A stretch of 30,216 nt of DNA, from positions 1 to 30,216 of the IMG/VR virus record IMGVR_UViG_3300043803_000595, one strand, 5' to 3'. A program made the position numbers and the translations under genes. Below, piece after piece: positions 1 through 6,643 of this stretch (the stretch's first letter is position 1; every line of letters begins with the position of its first letter). Origin of the DNA: a virus. Under the pieces are notes generated by a model that ran no database searches, had not been told where the DNA came from, and worked only from the letters and a program-made list of their open reading frames with translations.

Positions 1-869
1 TCGTCCGGCACGCTCTCCAGCGTCTCGCGGACGCCCTTGAGGATGTCCCGCTTCCACGCAGGCCACTCGGCGACGATCGCCGACGCCTCGGACAGCGAGG
101 ACTTGAAGGCGAGCAGGGCGCTCAGGTTCGCGCCGGGCACCTCGCCGCTCGCCATGTACTCCGCGTTGGGCAGTGGCGGGAGGTTGTCCTTGGTGTCGCC
201 TTCCTGCCACGGCAGCCAGAGTGAGCATTCTGCCCAGTCTGAGTCATTGTGGTACACCCTAAACATCTCAGCGTCGCGAACGATGATTTCTCGTCGGTCA
301 CCATTCATCCACGCCTGCCACCACTTCGAGTAGCAGGCAGGGGTCCTTGGCCGCTTGCTGCTCCACTGCCGCTGCGGATTCGACATCGAACTCTTCGGAA
401 ACTCCGAAGGGTTGCCCGGCTCCCCGCTCTTGAGGTACTCCGCGACCGTCTCGATCGTTGGCGACGCCTTGCCAACAGGGCTCGGCTCTGTGGGTTGCTT
501 GCCTACAGGGCTTGCCGGAACGGGCGGCGTAGACTCGGGGCGGAGGACGGCAAGGGCTGACTTTGCGGAATCCGTGAGGTGGTCCGCTCGATTCTCGATG
601 GTTGTGTAGTTGAAGTGTGCACACAGCAGGATCGACTTCGCCTCATCAATCACCCGCTGCTTGCGGGCGAGGGTGGCCGAGAGTTGCGTGTTCCAGTAGT
701 GCGCGTTCTTCGTCGCTTCGCGGGCCGAATCCCGCTCCCGCATCCGCTCCTCAGCCTCGCCGTGGGCGGTGATGAGTTCCGATCGCAGGGCGGAGAGTTG
801 CCGCTCCTCGAGGATCTCGTCGATCAGTTTGCCGAGTTCCGTCAGGCTGATGGTCAGTCTGTTATCCAT
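1..869 (-). CDS. Hypothetical early phage protein, C-terminus cut by window edge
   Basis: An open frame starts with ATG at 869 and runs off the left edge without a stop (289 codons visible). The start overlaps the stop of the upstream gene in the string AATGGATAA, with GAGGAG ten bases or so upstream as ribosome site. Residues 1-110 are charged, helical and coiled-coil-like. Residues 112-137 are a Pro/Ser linker holding two copies of SPVGK. The rest has aromatic clusters (SKWWQAWMNG at 181-190; DWAECSLWLPWQ at 211-222) and a second helical stretch. I do not recognise the family. The layout resembles the variable Ea22-type accessory proteins of phages, but that is only a resemblance. It belongs to the early operon. 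Confidence 0.75.
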   Translation of the reverse strand, partial: MDNRLTISLTELGKLIDEILEERQLSALRSELITAHGEAEERMRERDSAREATKNAHYWNTQLSATLARKQRVIDEAKSILLCAHFNYTTIENRADHLTDSAKSALAVLRPESTPPVPASPVGKQPTEPSPVGKASPTIETVAEYLKSGEPGNPSEFPKSSMSNPQRQWSSKRPRTPACYSKWWQAWMNGDRREIIVRDAEMFRVYHNDSDWAECSLWLPWQEGDTKDNLPPLPNAEYMASGEVPGANLSALLAFKSSLSEASAIVAEWPAWKRDILKGVRETLESVPD

Positions 870-1353
870 TGCTCTGCTCCTCGCCCCGCAGGGCGCTCTC
901 GATGGCGGTCAGGAGGTCGGCATCAACGCACCGCGGGAAGTAGTCATCGTTGCGAGCCGCCATCCACAAGAGGTTTCCGTTCTGCTGGATCGCCACTGCC
1001 TTGCTCGCGATCGCGTCGAACGCCTTCGCACGGCGAGCCAGGTCGCCGATGTGGCCGACGAGGCCTCCGTTCGTTCGCGATCCGGAGGCGGCGCGAGCGG
1101 CATTCCAGTCGGCGAGGACGGATTGCAGTTCCTCATCCAACGCCTTAGCTCGGCGCTCTGCCTCCCGTAGCCGGTCGCGGATCGCGGGCCAGTTGCTTAG
1201 CAGGGCATGGATCAGCCGACCGTCACACACGGACGAGCAAACGGCTACCTCGCCATCCTTTCCGTCGATGTAGCAGCCGCCTGCGGACAGCCGCCACGGC
1301 CCCGGCGTGGCCTCCGCGTGCAGCCGGTCGATCTCGGCGATCAGATCATCCAT
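862..1353 (-). CDS. Ea22-like early phage protein (163 aa)
   Basis: The N-terminus MDDLIAEIDRLHAEATPGPW carries the ATPGPW signature seen in many phage Ea22/ead-type accessory proteins, whose function is unknown. It is followed by a beta segment (residues 21-43), a helical coiled-coil segment (about 47-85) and a second conserved-looking part ending LLTAIESALRGEEQSNG. The start codon overlaps the stop of a 23-codon ORF (ATGGATGA), and the stop overlaps the next start in the same way (AATGGATAA), so translation is probably coupled on both sides. The family assignment rests on the short N-terminal motif and general layout only. Confidence 0.75.
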   Translation of the reverse strand: MDDLIAEIDRLHAEATPGPWRLSAGGCYIDGKDGEVAVCSSVCDGRLIHALLSNWPAIRDRLREAERRAKALDEELQSVLADWNAARAASGSRTNGGLVGHIGDLARRAKAFDAIASKAVAIQQNGNLLWMAARNDDYFPRCVDADLLTAIESALRGEEQSNG

Positions 1354-1417
1354 TGCTAGTCTCCTCCGCCGCCTCGATGGCGGCGAGAAGTTCGGTAAGG
1401 GTCTGTTGCGTGGTCAT
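1346..1417 (-). CDS. 23-residue micro-ORF between two coupled early genes
   Basis: Frame ATG at 1417 to TGA at 1346 encodes MTTQQTLTELLAAIEAAEETSNG in two parts: MTTQQTLTE then LLAAIEAAEETSNG. Its ATG overlaps the stop of the upstream 64-residue gene (ATGA), and its stop overlaps the start of the downstream gene (ATGGATGA). The C-terminal half closely resembles the last residues of that downstream protein (LLTAIESALRGEEQSNG). It could be a real peptide, a translational-coupling device, or the remnant of a duplicated Ea22-like gene end. No function can be assigned. Confidence 0.5.
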   Translation of the reverse strand: MTTQQTLTELLAAIEAAEETSNG

Positions 1418-1608
1418 GGCTTCATGTCCTCCAGCTTGCGGATCTCTCGGCTGATGTTCCTGAGCGTGGCTTCTGCCAACTCCAAGTCTTCGAGGAGTTC
1501 GCGAACGGTCTTGGCACATGCCTGGAGCCCGTCCTTCTGGAGTAGGTCTGCGACCATCTCCACATTTTCCTTTCGGATCTTCCTTGCCAGCGGCGTTGAG
1601 TCAAACAT
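1414..1608 (-). CDS. Small coiled-coil protein (64 aa)
   Basis: A short, almost wholly helical and charged protein starting MFDSTPLARKIRKENVEM, with heptad-like leucines in the second half (VRELLEDLELAEATLRNIS). It overlaps the end of the upstream gene by 8 bases and its own stop overlaps the next ATG, as is usual in this operon. No family recognised. Small acidic/basic helical proteins in phage early regions are often host-takeover factors, but nothing here shows a target. Confidence 0.7.
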   Translation of the reverse strand: MFDSTPLARKIRKENVEMVADLLQKDGLQACAKTVRELLEDLELAEATLRNISREIRKLEDMKP

Positions 1609-2077
1609 AGATGCCTTTCAGTTGTTCGAGGTACACCCTCAGCATACGCCAGTATGCGGTGTAGTCAATCCGGAACTCCCGGCTTGCCCGCCTGGCGTTG
1701 CAGTCGTTCCGCATGTAGACGCGGATCACCTTCTCCCCCTCCGCCCCGAGCGATCGGATGGCGTCGTCCATGTCAACCGACATGGTCGGATCATAGCATG
1801 CCTTCGCAGCCAAGTCCATCCGATCCGAGGATGCGTATTGCTCGTGACCCCTACGCTTCCACCGTGCGGACAGTCCGGACTGGCGGGCAGCACGGGCCAG
1901 CAGGGACCGAGCGTCGGCGTCTGCGTTGTGTGCGGCGTAGTTGGGATCGGCTCCCTTCCAGACGCGAACGGCCCGCTCCTGTGCGATGTCGTCGGCGGTC
2001 TTTCCCTTGACCGCCTGGCCACGCAGAACGGACTCCGCTGCATGGTATGCGTCCCTGATTGATCGGTTCAGATCCAT
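1601..2077 (-). CDS. Early protein with possible sigma-region-4-like HTH at C-terminus (158 aa)
   Basis: The N-terminal two thirds are basic and helical with no recognised motif. The last 50 residues (from MDDAIRSLGAEGEKVIRVYM through NARRASREFRIDYTAYWRML) have the spacing of a helix-turn-helix: a helix with an arginine/acid surface, a short turn, then REF-RIDYTAYWRMLRVYLEQL as candidate recognition helix. This recalls the region-4-like domains of small phage regulators and sigma factors. That is inference from pattern only. It overlaps the previous gene by 10 bases and the next by 8. It could be a transcription regulator of the phage or a host-polymerase binder. Confidence 0.75.
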   Translation of the reverse strand: MDLNRSIRDAYHAAESVLRGQAVKGKTADDIAQERAVRVWKGADPNYAAHNADADARSLLARAARQSGLSARWKRRGHEQYASSDRMDLAAKACYDPTMSVDMDDAIRSLGAEGEKVIRVYMRNDCNARRASREFRIDYTAYWRMLRVYLEQLKGIYV

Positions 2078-2334
2078 CCTTCGCTCTCCTCATCCCCGAG
2101 CTTGCGAGCCCGGTCAATCTCAGCCGGAGTGAGTTCCCGGTCTGCGATGATGTCCGATATGGTAACCTCCGGGTCCTCAATGTAGACGGTCCCGTTCTCC
2201 CAGACCTCACGGCCCGTGACCTTGAAGGTGATGACGGAAGTCTCGCCGTCGTCGAGCGTCATCTCGACATCGTGATATTCCCCGTGCTCCCCGATGTAGA
2301 TGGATCGTGACAGTTCGGATTGCAGATCACGCAT
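2068..2334 (-). CDS. Hypothetical acidic protein (88 aa)
   Basis: An acidic protein with alternating beta strands (IYIGEHGEYHDVEMTLDD, then TVYIEDPEVTISDI) and a short C-terminal helix (LTPAEIDRARKLGDEE). No family recognised. It overlaps both neighbours by 8 to 10 bases, so it is an integral part of the early operon. Its acidity and small size would fit a DNA-mimic or inhibitor, but no motif supports that. Confidence 0.75.
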   Translation of the reverse strand: MRDLQSELSRSIYIGEHGEYHDVEMTLDDGETSVITFKVTGREVWENGTVYIEDPEVTISDIIADRELTPAEIDRARKLGDEESEGWI

Positions 2335-2581
2335 GCCCTTCCTCCTTCCACGGGTTCTCGCCGAAGACAGTGTCGCCGAGCCATGAAGCCATGACTGCCG
2401 GACTTGTCCGCTTCTTCCAGCCTGCTTTCAATGCGGATCGTATGGAGTCGAGCAAATGGATGCGGTGCTCGTCCCCGTCGTTGTGCTCCTGTGCCCATGC
2501 GAAGGGAGTGTAACCGTAGGTCTTGTCGCAGACTTGGGCCACCTCCTCACACCACTCATAGTAAGCCGTGTCAATCGGCAT
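2327..2581 (-). CDS. Hypothetical protein (84 aa)
   Basis: A small protein rich in Trp and Tyr (MPIDTAYYEWCEEVAQVCDK; TYGYTPFAWAQEH) with a helical C-terminal half. No family recognised. The start lies 11 bases inside the end of the ThyX gene and the stop overlaps the next gene, so it is translated in tandem with ThyX. Nothing in the sequence links it to nucleotide metabolism beyond that position. Confidence 0.7.
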   Translation of the reverse strand: MPIDTAYYEWCEEVAQVCDKTYGYTPFAWAQEHNDGDEHRIHLLDSIRSALKAGWKKRTSPAVMASWLGDTVFGENPWKEEGHA

Positions 2582-3233
2582 CTTCGGTCCTTTCGGTCAG
2601 TGCAGCCCACGAAACCGGGAACCATTCCCGCATGTGGGATGCGATCTTCTCGGCCACGATCCGAGTCTCACCCTGGGCGTGAGGGTCCAGCCGCAGGCGG
2701 CAGACCCTAGCCCACCCGTACAGGCTACCGCTCCAGATCCACGATGTCAAGCATCCCAGCGGCAGAACCATTCGGGCCTGCTCCGGAGCCACACCGGCCA
2801 CGAGCATCTGCGAATACGCCTGCTCGCATGCCTCGTATGCGTGCTCCATCCAAGAGGTTGCCGTCTCCTGTGCGTTGGGCGGCATGGCCCCTCCGGAACC
2901 CTGCTTGATTCCTCCCTGCGGTCGCTCTCGCCAAGCCTCCGGGGCGTAGAAGTCGGCTCGATCGTCGATGTACCGTCGGCTCTCCTCGTTCCAAGCGAAT
3001 CCGACCTGATGCTTTGCCAACTGGCGAGCAACGAAGATGGGGGCGGTGATCCGGAACGACGCCGCCGGATGGGCGAACGGTGACCAGTGCCGATTCTTGG
3101 CGAGGTATCGGATGAGCTTGTGATTCAGCTCGGGCACGAACAGCGATGCCCGCTTGGCGAACGAAACCCTGGCAGCATCGGCTACGGTCTCGTCGTTGCC
3201 CCACGGTGGGGCGAAGGGTTCTACCTGGATCAT
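2571..3233 (-). CDS. thyX: Flavin-dependent thymidylate synthase ThyX
   Basis: ThyX makes dTMP from dUMP using methylene-tetrahydrofolate, NADPH and FAD, and acts as a homotetramer. At 220 residues the length is normal. Visible family features are HWSPFAHPAASFRI (residues 49-62), the ThyX signature region KHQVGFAWNEESRRY (74-88) and the substrate-site segment EQARMVLPL (151-159). The usual RHR of the signature reads KHQ here, with the downstream NEESRRY intact; I recall that phage and cyanobacterial relatives also vary at this spot. It starts in an ATGA overlap with the upstream 68-residue gene. The role is to raise dTTP for phage DNA synthesis when host ThyA is limiting. Assignment is strong. 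Confidence 0.95.
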   Translation of the reverse strand: MIQVEPFAPPWGNDETVADAARVSFAKRASLFVPELNHKLIRYLAKNRHWSPFAHPAASFRITAPIFVARQLAKHQVGFAWNEESRRYIDDRADFYAPEAWRERPQGGIKQGSGGAMPPNAQETATSWMEHAYEACEQAYSQMLVAGVAPEQARMVLPLGCLTSWIWSGSLYGWARVCRLRLDPHAQGETRIVAEKIASHMREWFPVSWAALTERTEDAD

Positions 3234-3436
3234 GCGATGATGTCCTTTCGGGGGATGATGAGGATGGCATCCGCTGACCAGTTGGAGATACGGTCAACGG
3301 TCACGGTGTTGCCGTCGTCCGACCTGACTCGGGCGGACACACGGTAGGATCGGCCCTTGAACGGGCGATACCAGAAGGCGATGCGGGAGCCACGATCAAG
3401 TCGGGCAGGTTTGGTTGTGGGTTGGGTCTGTTGCAT
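3230..3436 (-). CDS. Hypothetical basic protein (68 aa)
   Basis: I chose ATG at 3436 because GGGGA lies four bases upstream; an in-frame ATG twelve bases earlier has no ribosome site and would overlap the methyltransferase-like gene. The protein begins MQQTQPTTKPARLDRGSRIA and then forms a compact beta-rich domain (FWYRPFKGRSYRVSARVRSD, then DGNTVTVDRISNW). This layout suggests a small SH3-like or OB-like barrel, but I cannot name a family. The stop overlaps the ThyX start. Confidence 0.7.
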   Translation of the reverse strand: MQQTQPTTKPARLDRGSRIAFWYRPFKGRSYRVSARVRSDDGNTVTVDRISNWSADAILIIPRKDIIA

Positions 3437-3438
3437 TG

Positions 3439-4017
3439 CTATCCCCATTGTGCGGCCATCGCTTCGGCGATGCCTTGGTAGGTCTTTCTTCGGATCTTCC
3501 AACGGTCAGGCGAAGGGCCTAGCCGGTTCTGTCCGCTGGCTGTTTGATTCTGCCATCGTCCCGACTCCGGGACCGCGAGAACCTGGGTAGGCTCCAGCTT
3601 CGGAAGCCCGTGAAGCCACAGGCAGGTAGCCTTTGCCTCGGGGTGCCCGAACTGCCAAGGCTGGATGATCTGGTCCGGCTTGCGGATGGCCGACGAGATC
3701 ACGGACACGGGGTTCTCGATGCACCGCTTAGGGATGGGTGCATCCATCAGCCGACGCACGAACTCCAGTGCCGCTTGCTGCCTGCCGTCGGCACGCTTCG
3801 CTGCGAAGTGCCGGGCTCCGCTCACCGCAAGATCGGTGCAAGGCGGGTGAGCGATCATCAGGTCCCAGCCGTCGGACAGCACCGATAGGACATCGCCGAC
3901 GATGTGCGGACCCGGCGAATCGGTCGGCAGCAGGTCGCACGACACCGCGTCGTGCCCGCGAGCGATGAACGCATCACGGACCGTTCCGGAGAACTCGCAC
4001 GCGATCAGGACACGCAC
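3439..4017 (-). CDS. DNA cytosine methyltransferase-like protein, compact
   Basis: The fold is that of a class I SAM-dependent C5-cytosine methyltransferase. An N-terminal SAM-binding strand and helix reads MRVLIACEFSGTVRDAF. HPPCTDLAVSG (residues 57-67) matches motif IV, with Cys60 as candidate nucleophile. CIENPVSV (99-106) matches motif VI. The ending KTYQGIAEAMAAQW is typical of a common phage family. At 192 residues it lacks room for a normal target-recognition domain. It may methylate phage DNA against restriction or have another SAM-linked role. Catalysis is inferred, not shown. It starts 13 bases inside the previous gene. Confidence 0.85.
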   Translation of the reverse strand: MRVLIACEFSGTVRDAFIARGHDAVSCDLLPTDSPGPHIVGDVLSVLSDGWDLMIAHPPCTDLAVSGARHFAAKRADGRQQAALEFVRRLMDAPIPKRCIENPVSVISSAIRKPDQIIQPWQFGHPEAKATCLWLHGLPKLEPTQVLAVPESGRWQNQTASGQNRLGPSPDRWKIRRKTYQGIAEAMAAQWG

Positions 4018-4271
4018 GGCGCAAGCCCCTCGTGGCTGAGCCCGAGTGACGCCCAGTAGCGGAAGCGCTCCGCAACCGTCATCCGGAACACGGCAACCTC
4101 GGTGGCTCGGTTGGATGCGAACACCGCCAGCATGGCAAGGTTCCGAGACTCAAGATACGCCTTGCGTCGGTCCAGAAGAGACAGCGTGGCGGAGTCTCCA
4201 GCCTTGCGGGCAGCGGATCGCAGCCGGGACAGCTTTTCGAACGAAATGGTCGATGCTTCGCTCTCGGTCAT
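4005..4271 (-). CDS. Hypothetical helical protein (88 aa)
   Basis: ATG at 4271 is preceded by a strong AAGGAG six bases upstream, which decides the start over longer in-frame options. The protein starts MTESEASTISFEKLSRLRSA and is mostly helical and basic, with a central LLDRRKAYLESRNLAMLAVF stretch. No family recognised. The end overlaps the methyltransferase-like gene by 13 bases, so the two are probably co-translated. Confidence 0.75.
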   Translation of the reverse strand: MTESEASTISFEKLSRLRSAARKAGDSATLSLLDRRKAYLESRNLAMLAVFASNRATEVAVFRMTVAERFRYWASLGLSHEGLAPCVS

Positions 4272-4324
4272 GGGGAACTCCTTGTGAATCGCCCGCGTCG
4301 CGGTCAGGCGGCGGGGGCGGTGGG

Positions 4325-4543
4325 TCAGGCGGTCACGAACCACGAATGTTGGGCGGCCACAAGATGCGTGATGCCGTCCACGGACCGCGTGCTGGGGATT
4401 TCGCAGTACCCCCACCATTCCATATCGTCGAGCATCGCGGCAAGCTCGGCATCGTCCAGCCCGGCGTCGGCGCGCACTTGCCTGCGGATCGCAGCTTCGG
4501 CGGCGTCCACTCCGGCGGGCGTCCATTCTCGGTTCATAGGCAT
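4325..4543 (-). CDS. Hypothetical acidic protein (72 aa)
   Basis: Two in-frame ATGs (4543 and 4537) follow a GGGGGAA ribosome site; the first is chosen on spacing. The protein begins MPMNREWTPAGVDAAEAAIR and has an acidic helical middle (DAGLDDAELAAMLDDMEWW) and a short C-terminal end with GITHLVAAQHSWFVTA. No family recognised. The 53-base gap to the next gene carries that gene's ribosome site and nothing else obvious. Confidence 0.65.
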   Translation of the reverse strand: MPMNREWTPAGVDAAEAAIRRQVRADAGLDDAELAAMLDDMEWWGYCEIPSTRSVDGITHLVAAQHSWFVTA

Positions 4544-4557
4544 AGGTTCCCCCTGGT

Positions 4558-4647
4558 TCAGTTTTCCGGCTCGCGCCAGTGCCCGCAGAAAACCGCAGCA
4601 CCGAATACGAGGATGAGCAAGGCGTAGCACAGTTGCGCCCATTCCAT
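4558..4647 (-). CDS. 29-residue single-pass membrane micropeptide
   Basis: ATG at 4647 shares a base with the stop of the upstream gene (TAATG) and the frame ends at TGA 4558-4560. The peptide is MEWAQLCYALLILVFGAAVF followed by CGHWREPEN: one hydrophobic helix of about 17 residues with a charged tail. The TAATG junction, the correct direction and the strongly hydrophobic composition support a real gene. It could alter the host membrane early in infection, but no family is recognised. Confidence 0.55.
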   Translation of the reverse strand: MEWAQLCYALLILVFGAAVFCGHWREPEN

Positions 4648-4847
4648 TATTCAGGCTCCACGGTGAGAAACCCAACGGTATTGCCGTTGGAGTCTCGGAC
4701 GGGTCCAGAGTCGCCGACGAGGTAATAGCTACCCTGGGCGGGGTGTCGCTGGAGTCTCCGCAGTATCGCGTTGACTTCGGCGGCGCACTCCTCGGGAGAG
4801 TCGCCAAAGGCGTCGTTGTCGCAGTTGATTGTGATCGTGATTCGCAT
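4647..4847 (-). CDS. Hypothetical small protein (66 aa)
   Basis: ATG at 4847 follows a weak GGAA site; a longer upstream frame has no better start and runs through a GC palindrome, so it was not used. The protein begins with a strand MRITITINCDNDAF, then a helix SPEECAAEVNAILRRLQRH, then two strands (SYYLVGDSGPV, TVGFLTVEPE). This is a compact alpha/beta mini-domain of unknown family. It is coupled by TAATG to the membrane micropeptide downstream. Confidence 0.7.
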   Translation of the reverse strand: MRITITINCDNDAFGDSPEECAAEVNAILRRLQRHPAQGSYYLVGDSGPVRDSNGNTVGFLTVEPE

Positions 4848-4869
4848 GGGTTCCAATCGTGAAAGGCGA

Positions 4870-4886
4870 GCGGGGACCGTCCCCGC
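4870..4886. other. GC-rich perfect palindrome in an intergenic gap
   Basis: The 17-base string GCGGGGACCGTCCCCGC can form a 7-bp hairpin with a three-base loop on either strand. It sits in the 79-base gap between two early genes. There is no T-run after it on the minus strand, so it does not look like an intrinsic terminator. An mRNA processing or stabilising hairpin is possible. Confidence 0.4.
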
Positions 4887-4926
4887 GAAGCGCCCGGCGT
4901 CGCCGTTGGGCGGCGCGGGCGGGAGG

Positions 4927-5235
4927 TCAGGTGTCCGACTTGCCCAATCGGATAGCAACATGGCGGATTAGGTCAGCGTCGGGGAAGTCAGCGACCGAGC
5001 CCGTTGTGATCGGGTCGCGTCTGTTGTCGCACCGTGCCCAATCAATCCGACTGTCGATCACCTTTCCAACGCCGACCTCCAGATGAGCCCAGTAGCTCCC
5101 ATCACTGCATCGGCTAACCTCAACATGACCGCCGGGGAACTTGATGATGCCTGTAGACGGCTCTGGGGATGACTTCTTCCCCTCAAACAAGATCGTGACG
5201 GCGTCGCCGTCGTGATATACCTTTGCTTTTGCCAT
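4927..5235 (-). CDS. Hypothetical beta-rich protein (102 aa)
   Basis: The frame extends much further upstream, but that part overlaps another gene. The natural start is MAKAKVYHDGDAVTILFEGK at 5235, in the gap after the 121-residue gene. The protein alternates strands (GIIKFPGGHVEVSRC, SYWAHLEVGVGKVID) with a short C-terminal helix. No family recognised. It is a plain member of the early operon. Confidence 0.7.
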   Translation of the reverse strand: MAKAKVYHDGDAVTILFEGKKSSPEPSTGIIKFPGGHVEVSRCSDGSYWAHLEVGVGKVIDSRIDWARCDNRRDPITTGSVADFPDADLIRHVAIRLGKSDT

Positions 5236-5266
5236 TGTAGATCTCCGAATGGGGCTGAGGGTTGGG

Positions 5267-5632
5267 TCACTGACTCTGAGCCAAACGCCTAGCACAGCAC
5301 TTGAGGACACACACGCTGTCAGATAGCGACCAACAGAACTTGTCATTATCCTTGTCGAATCCCTGCATTGCGTTGAATGCTTCCCTGTTGCGGTGCCAGA
5401 GCAGTTGGGCATGTTCCCGTACGAAGAGGTGCATTGCATCCCACCTCGCCAGAGGAATGCGGTTGAAGTGGGCGTCCTCTGCCAGTGCAGCCGCCGCCTC
5501 TTCCATTGTCCTCGCCCCACTTGGTAGCAGGCTCCGAACCGAATTCTCTCCGAACATCTCCACGAACTGCCCGTAGTGTTGTTCAAAAGTTACGGTACCG
5601 TCCATGTACTCGGCTCGCGTCGTATAGTTCAT
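5267..5632 (-). CDS. Hypothetical protein (121 aa)
   Basis: ATG at 5632 follows AAGGA with seven-base spacing. The sequence starts MNYTTRAEYMDGTVTFEQHY and is mostly helical, with an acid-rich centre (TMEEAAAALAEDAHFNRIPL) and a cysteine-bearing C-terminus (VCVLKCCARRLAQSQ). The opening recalls small phage proteins that track incubation or feeding of a clamp or nuclease, but I cannot name one. Function unknown. Confidence 0.75.
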   Translation of the reverse strand: MNYTTRAEYMDGTVTFEQHYGQFVEMFGENSVRSLLPSGARTMEEAAAALAEDAHFNRIPLARWDAMHLFVREHAQLLWHRNREAFNAMQGFDKDNDKFCWSLSDSVCVLKCCARRLAQSQ

Positions 5633-5656
5633 CTGTTTTTCCTTGGGGTTTGTTTG

Positions 5657-5884
5657 TCACACGAGAACGAACACATACGAACCGTCGGGCAGAACGCCAC
5701 CGACGCGGGCATTATCCCATCCCATCTTCACGGCCAGCATCCGGGCAGCATCCGCCGCGTTCTCGTCTATGTTCTTCGCGTTGTCGATGTGAATCGTGAT
5801 CGACCCACCACGGGCGGTTGCCCTGATCCGTGATCCTCGCGTGTCGGTCGGTCCATGGTACTTACAAACGATGGCCTGAAGCAT
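5657..5884 (-). CDS. Hypothetical small protein (75 aa)
   Basis: ATG at 5884 has AAGGA upstream at good spacing and is preferred to a longer frame beginning at 5923 that lacks a ribosome site. The protein starts MLQAIVCKYHGPTDTRGSRI, has a beta hairpin (ATARGGSITIHID) and then a helix with Ala/Met (NAADAARMLAVKMGW). The final part GVLPDGSYVFVLV is a strand pair. Phages often carry proteins of this size and shape next to early replication genes; the role is unknown. Confidence 0.75.
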   Translation of the reverse strand: MLQAIVCKYHGPTDTRGSRIRATARGGSITIHIDNAKNIDENAADAARMLAVKMGWDNARVGGVLPDGSYVFVLV

Positions 5885-5981
5885 GGCTGTCCTTTCGTGG
5901 TTGGTTTGTGTCGTTCCAGTCAATCCGGCCCCGAGCCTTCCGGCTGGGGACTGGTTCAGTGTATTGGCGATCCGGTCCTGG

Positions 5982-6560
5982 TCAAGCGAGATACCGCATG
6001 ATCCGGCGAATCTCTCCGCCGATGTTCCGGTCCTCCGCCTTGACTGGCATGATCAGACCGAACGAATCCGGACGGCTGGCGGAAGTGACTGCGATCGGCT
6101 TTGCGTAGTCCTTCGGGAAAGTTAGCGTGACGACATCATCCCCGATCGCGTCGGCCAGCGATCGCAGGTACGCCGCGTTCAGCGTGACGCTGCGGGATTC
6201 CTCGCCGTAGATGTCCGGATTGACGACGGCATCGACCGGCGGGAATGTACCCTCAATCCGCTGCATGACAGTGCCTGCGTCGTAAGCCTTGCTCCTCGCA
6301 ACTGTCTCGTCCTTCCCAGCACCGCAGAGCGTGACGCCGCTCTTCTCGACGATGCAATACGCCTTTCCTCTTCCCTTCGGTGCGGTGTAAACCCCAGGCT
6401 GAACGGGTTCGCCTTCTCCGAGCGTGACGGCGAGGATACGGCCGTCCGTTGCGGCGACGGCTTGCCGTCCGTCCTTCGGAGGGTATATTCCGATCCCGTT
6501 CATTGCGTACCGGCCGGTTTCGATGGATGCGGCTTCGTGGATGATCCCGGTGTAGTGCAT
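5982..6560 (-). CDS. Compact DnaN-like (beta sliding clamp-like) protein
   Basis: Several parts line up with bacterial DnaN. GRYAMNGIGIYP (16-27) followed by AVAATDGRILAVT (34-46) matches the YYLNG and ATDGHRLA elements of clamp domain 2. RIEGTFPPVDAVV (101-113) matches its GRFPDY segment. SVTLNAAYLRSLADAIG (124-140) and SFGLIMPVKAED (166-177) match the FNVSYVLDVLNAL and YVVMPMRL parts of domain 3. At 192 residues it is about half of DnaN (roughly 366) and has an extra basic tail after the MPMRL-like site. It could be a homo-oligomeric phage clamp, or a mimic that interferes with the host clamp. Activity is not shown. It lies near the front of the early operon. Confidence 0.75.
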   Translation of the reverse strand: MHYTGIIHEAASIETGRYAMNGIGIYPPKDGRQAVAATDGRILAVTLGEGEPVQPGVYTAPKGRGKAYCIVEKSGVTLCGAGKDETVARSKAYDAGTVMQRIEGTFPPVDAVVNPDIYGEESRSVTLNAAYLRSLADAIGDDVVTLTFPKDYAKPIAVTSASRPDSFGLIMPVKAEDRNIGGEIRRIMRYLA

Positions 6561-6643
6561 GGCTGTTTTTCCTATCGGTTGAGTGAGACGGACAACCCGT
6601 CTCTAATCGCCCTGAATCGGTTCCCCGATCGCGGGCGGAATGG

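Noticed and set aside
5236-5586. N-terminal extension of the 102-residue early protein
   Set aside because: The extension lies over the 121-residue gene in another frame and looks like shadow coding; the ATG at 5235 is intergenic and natural.
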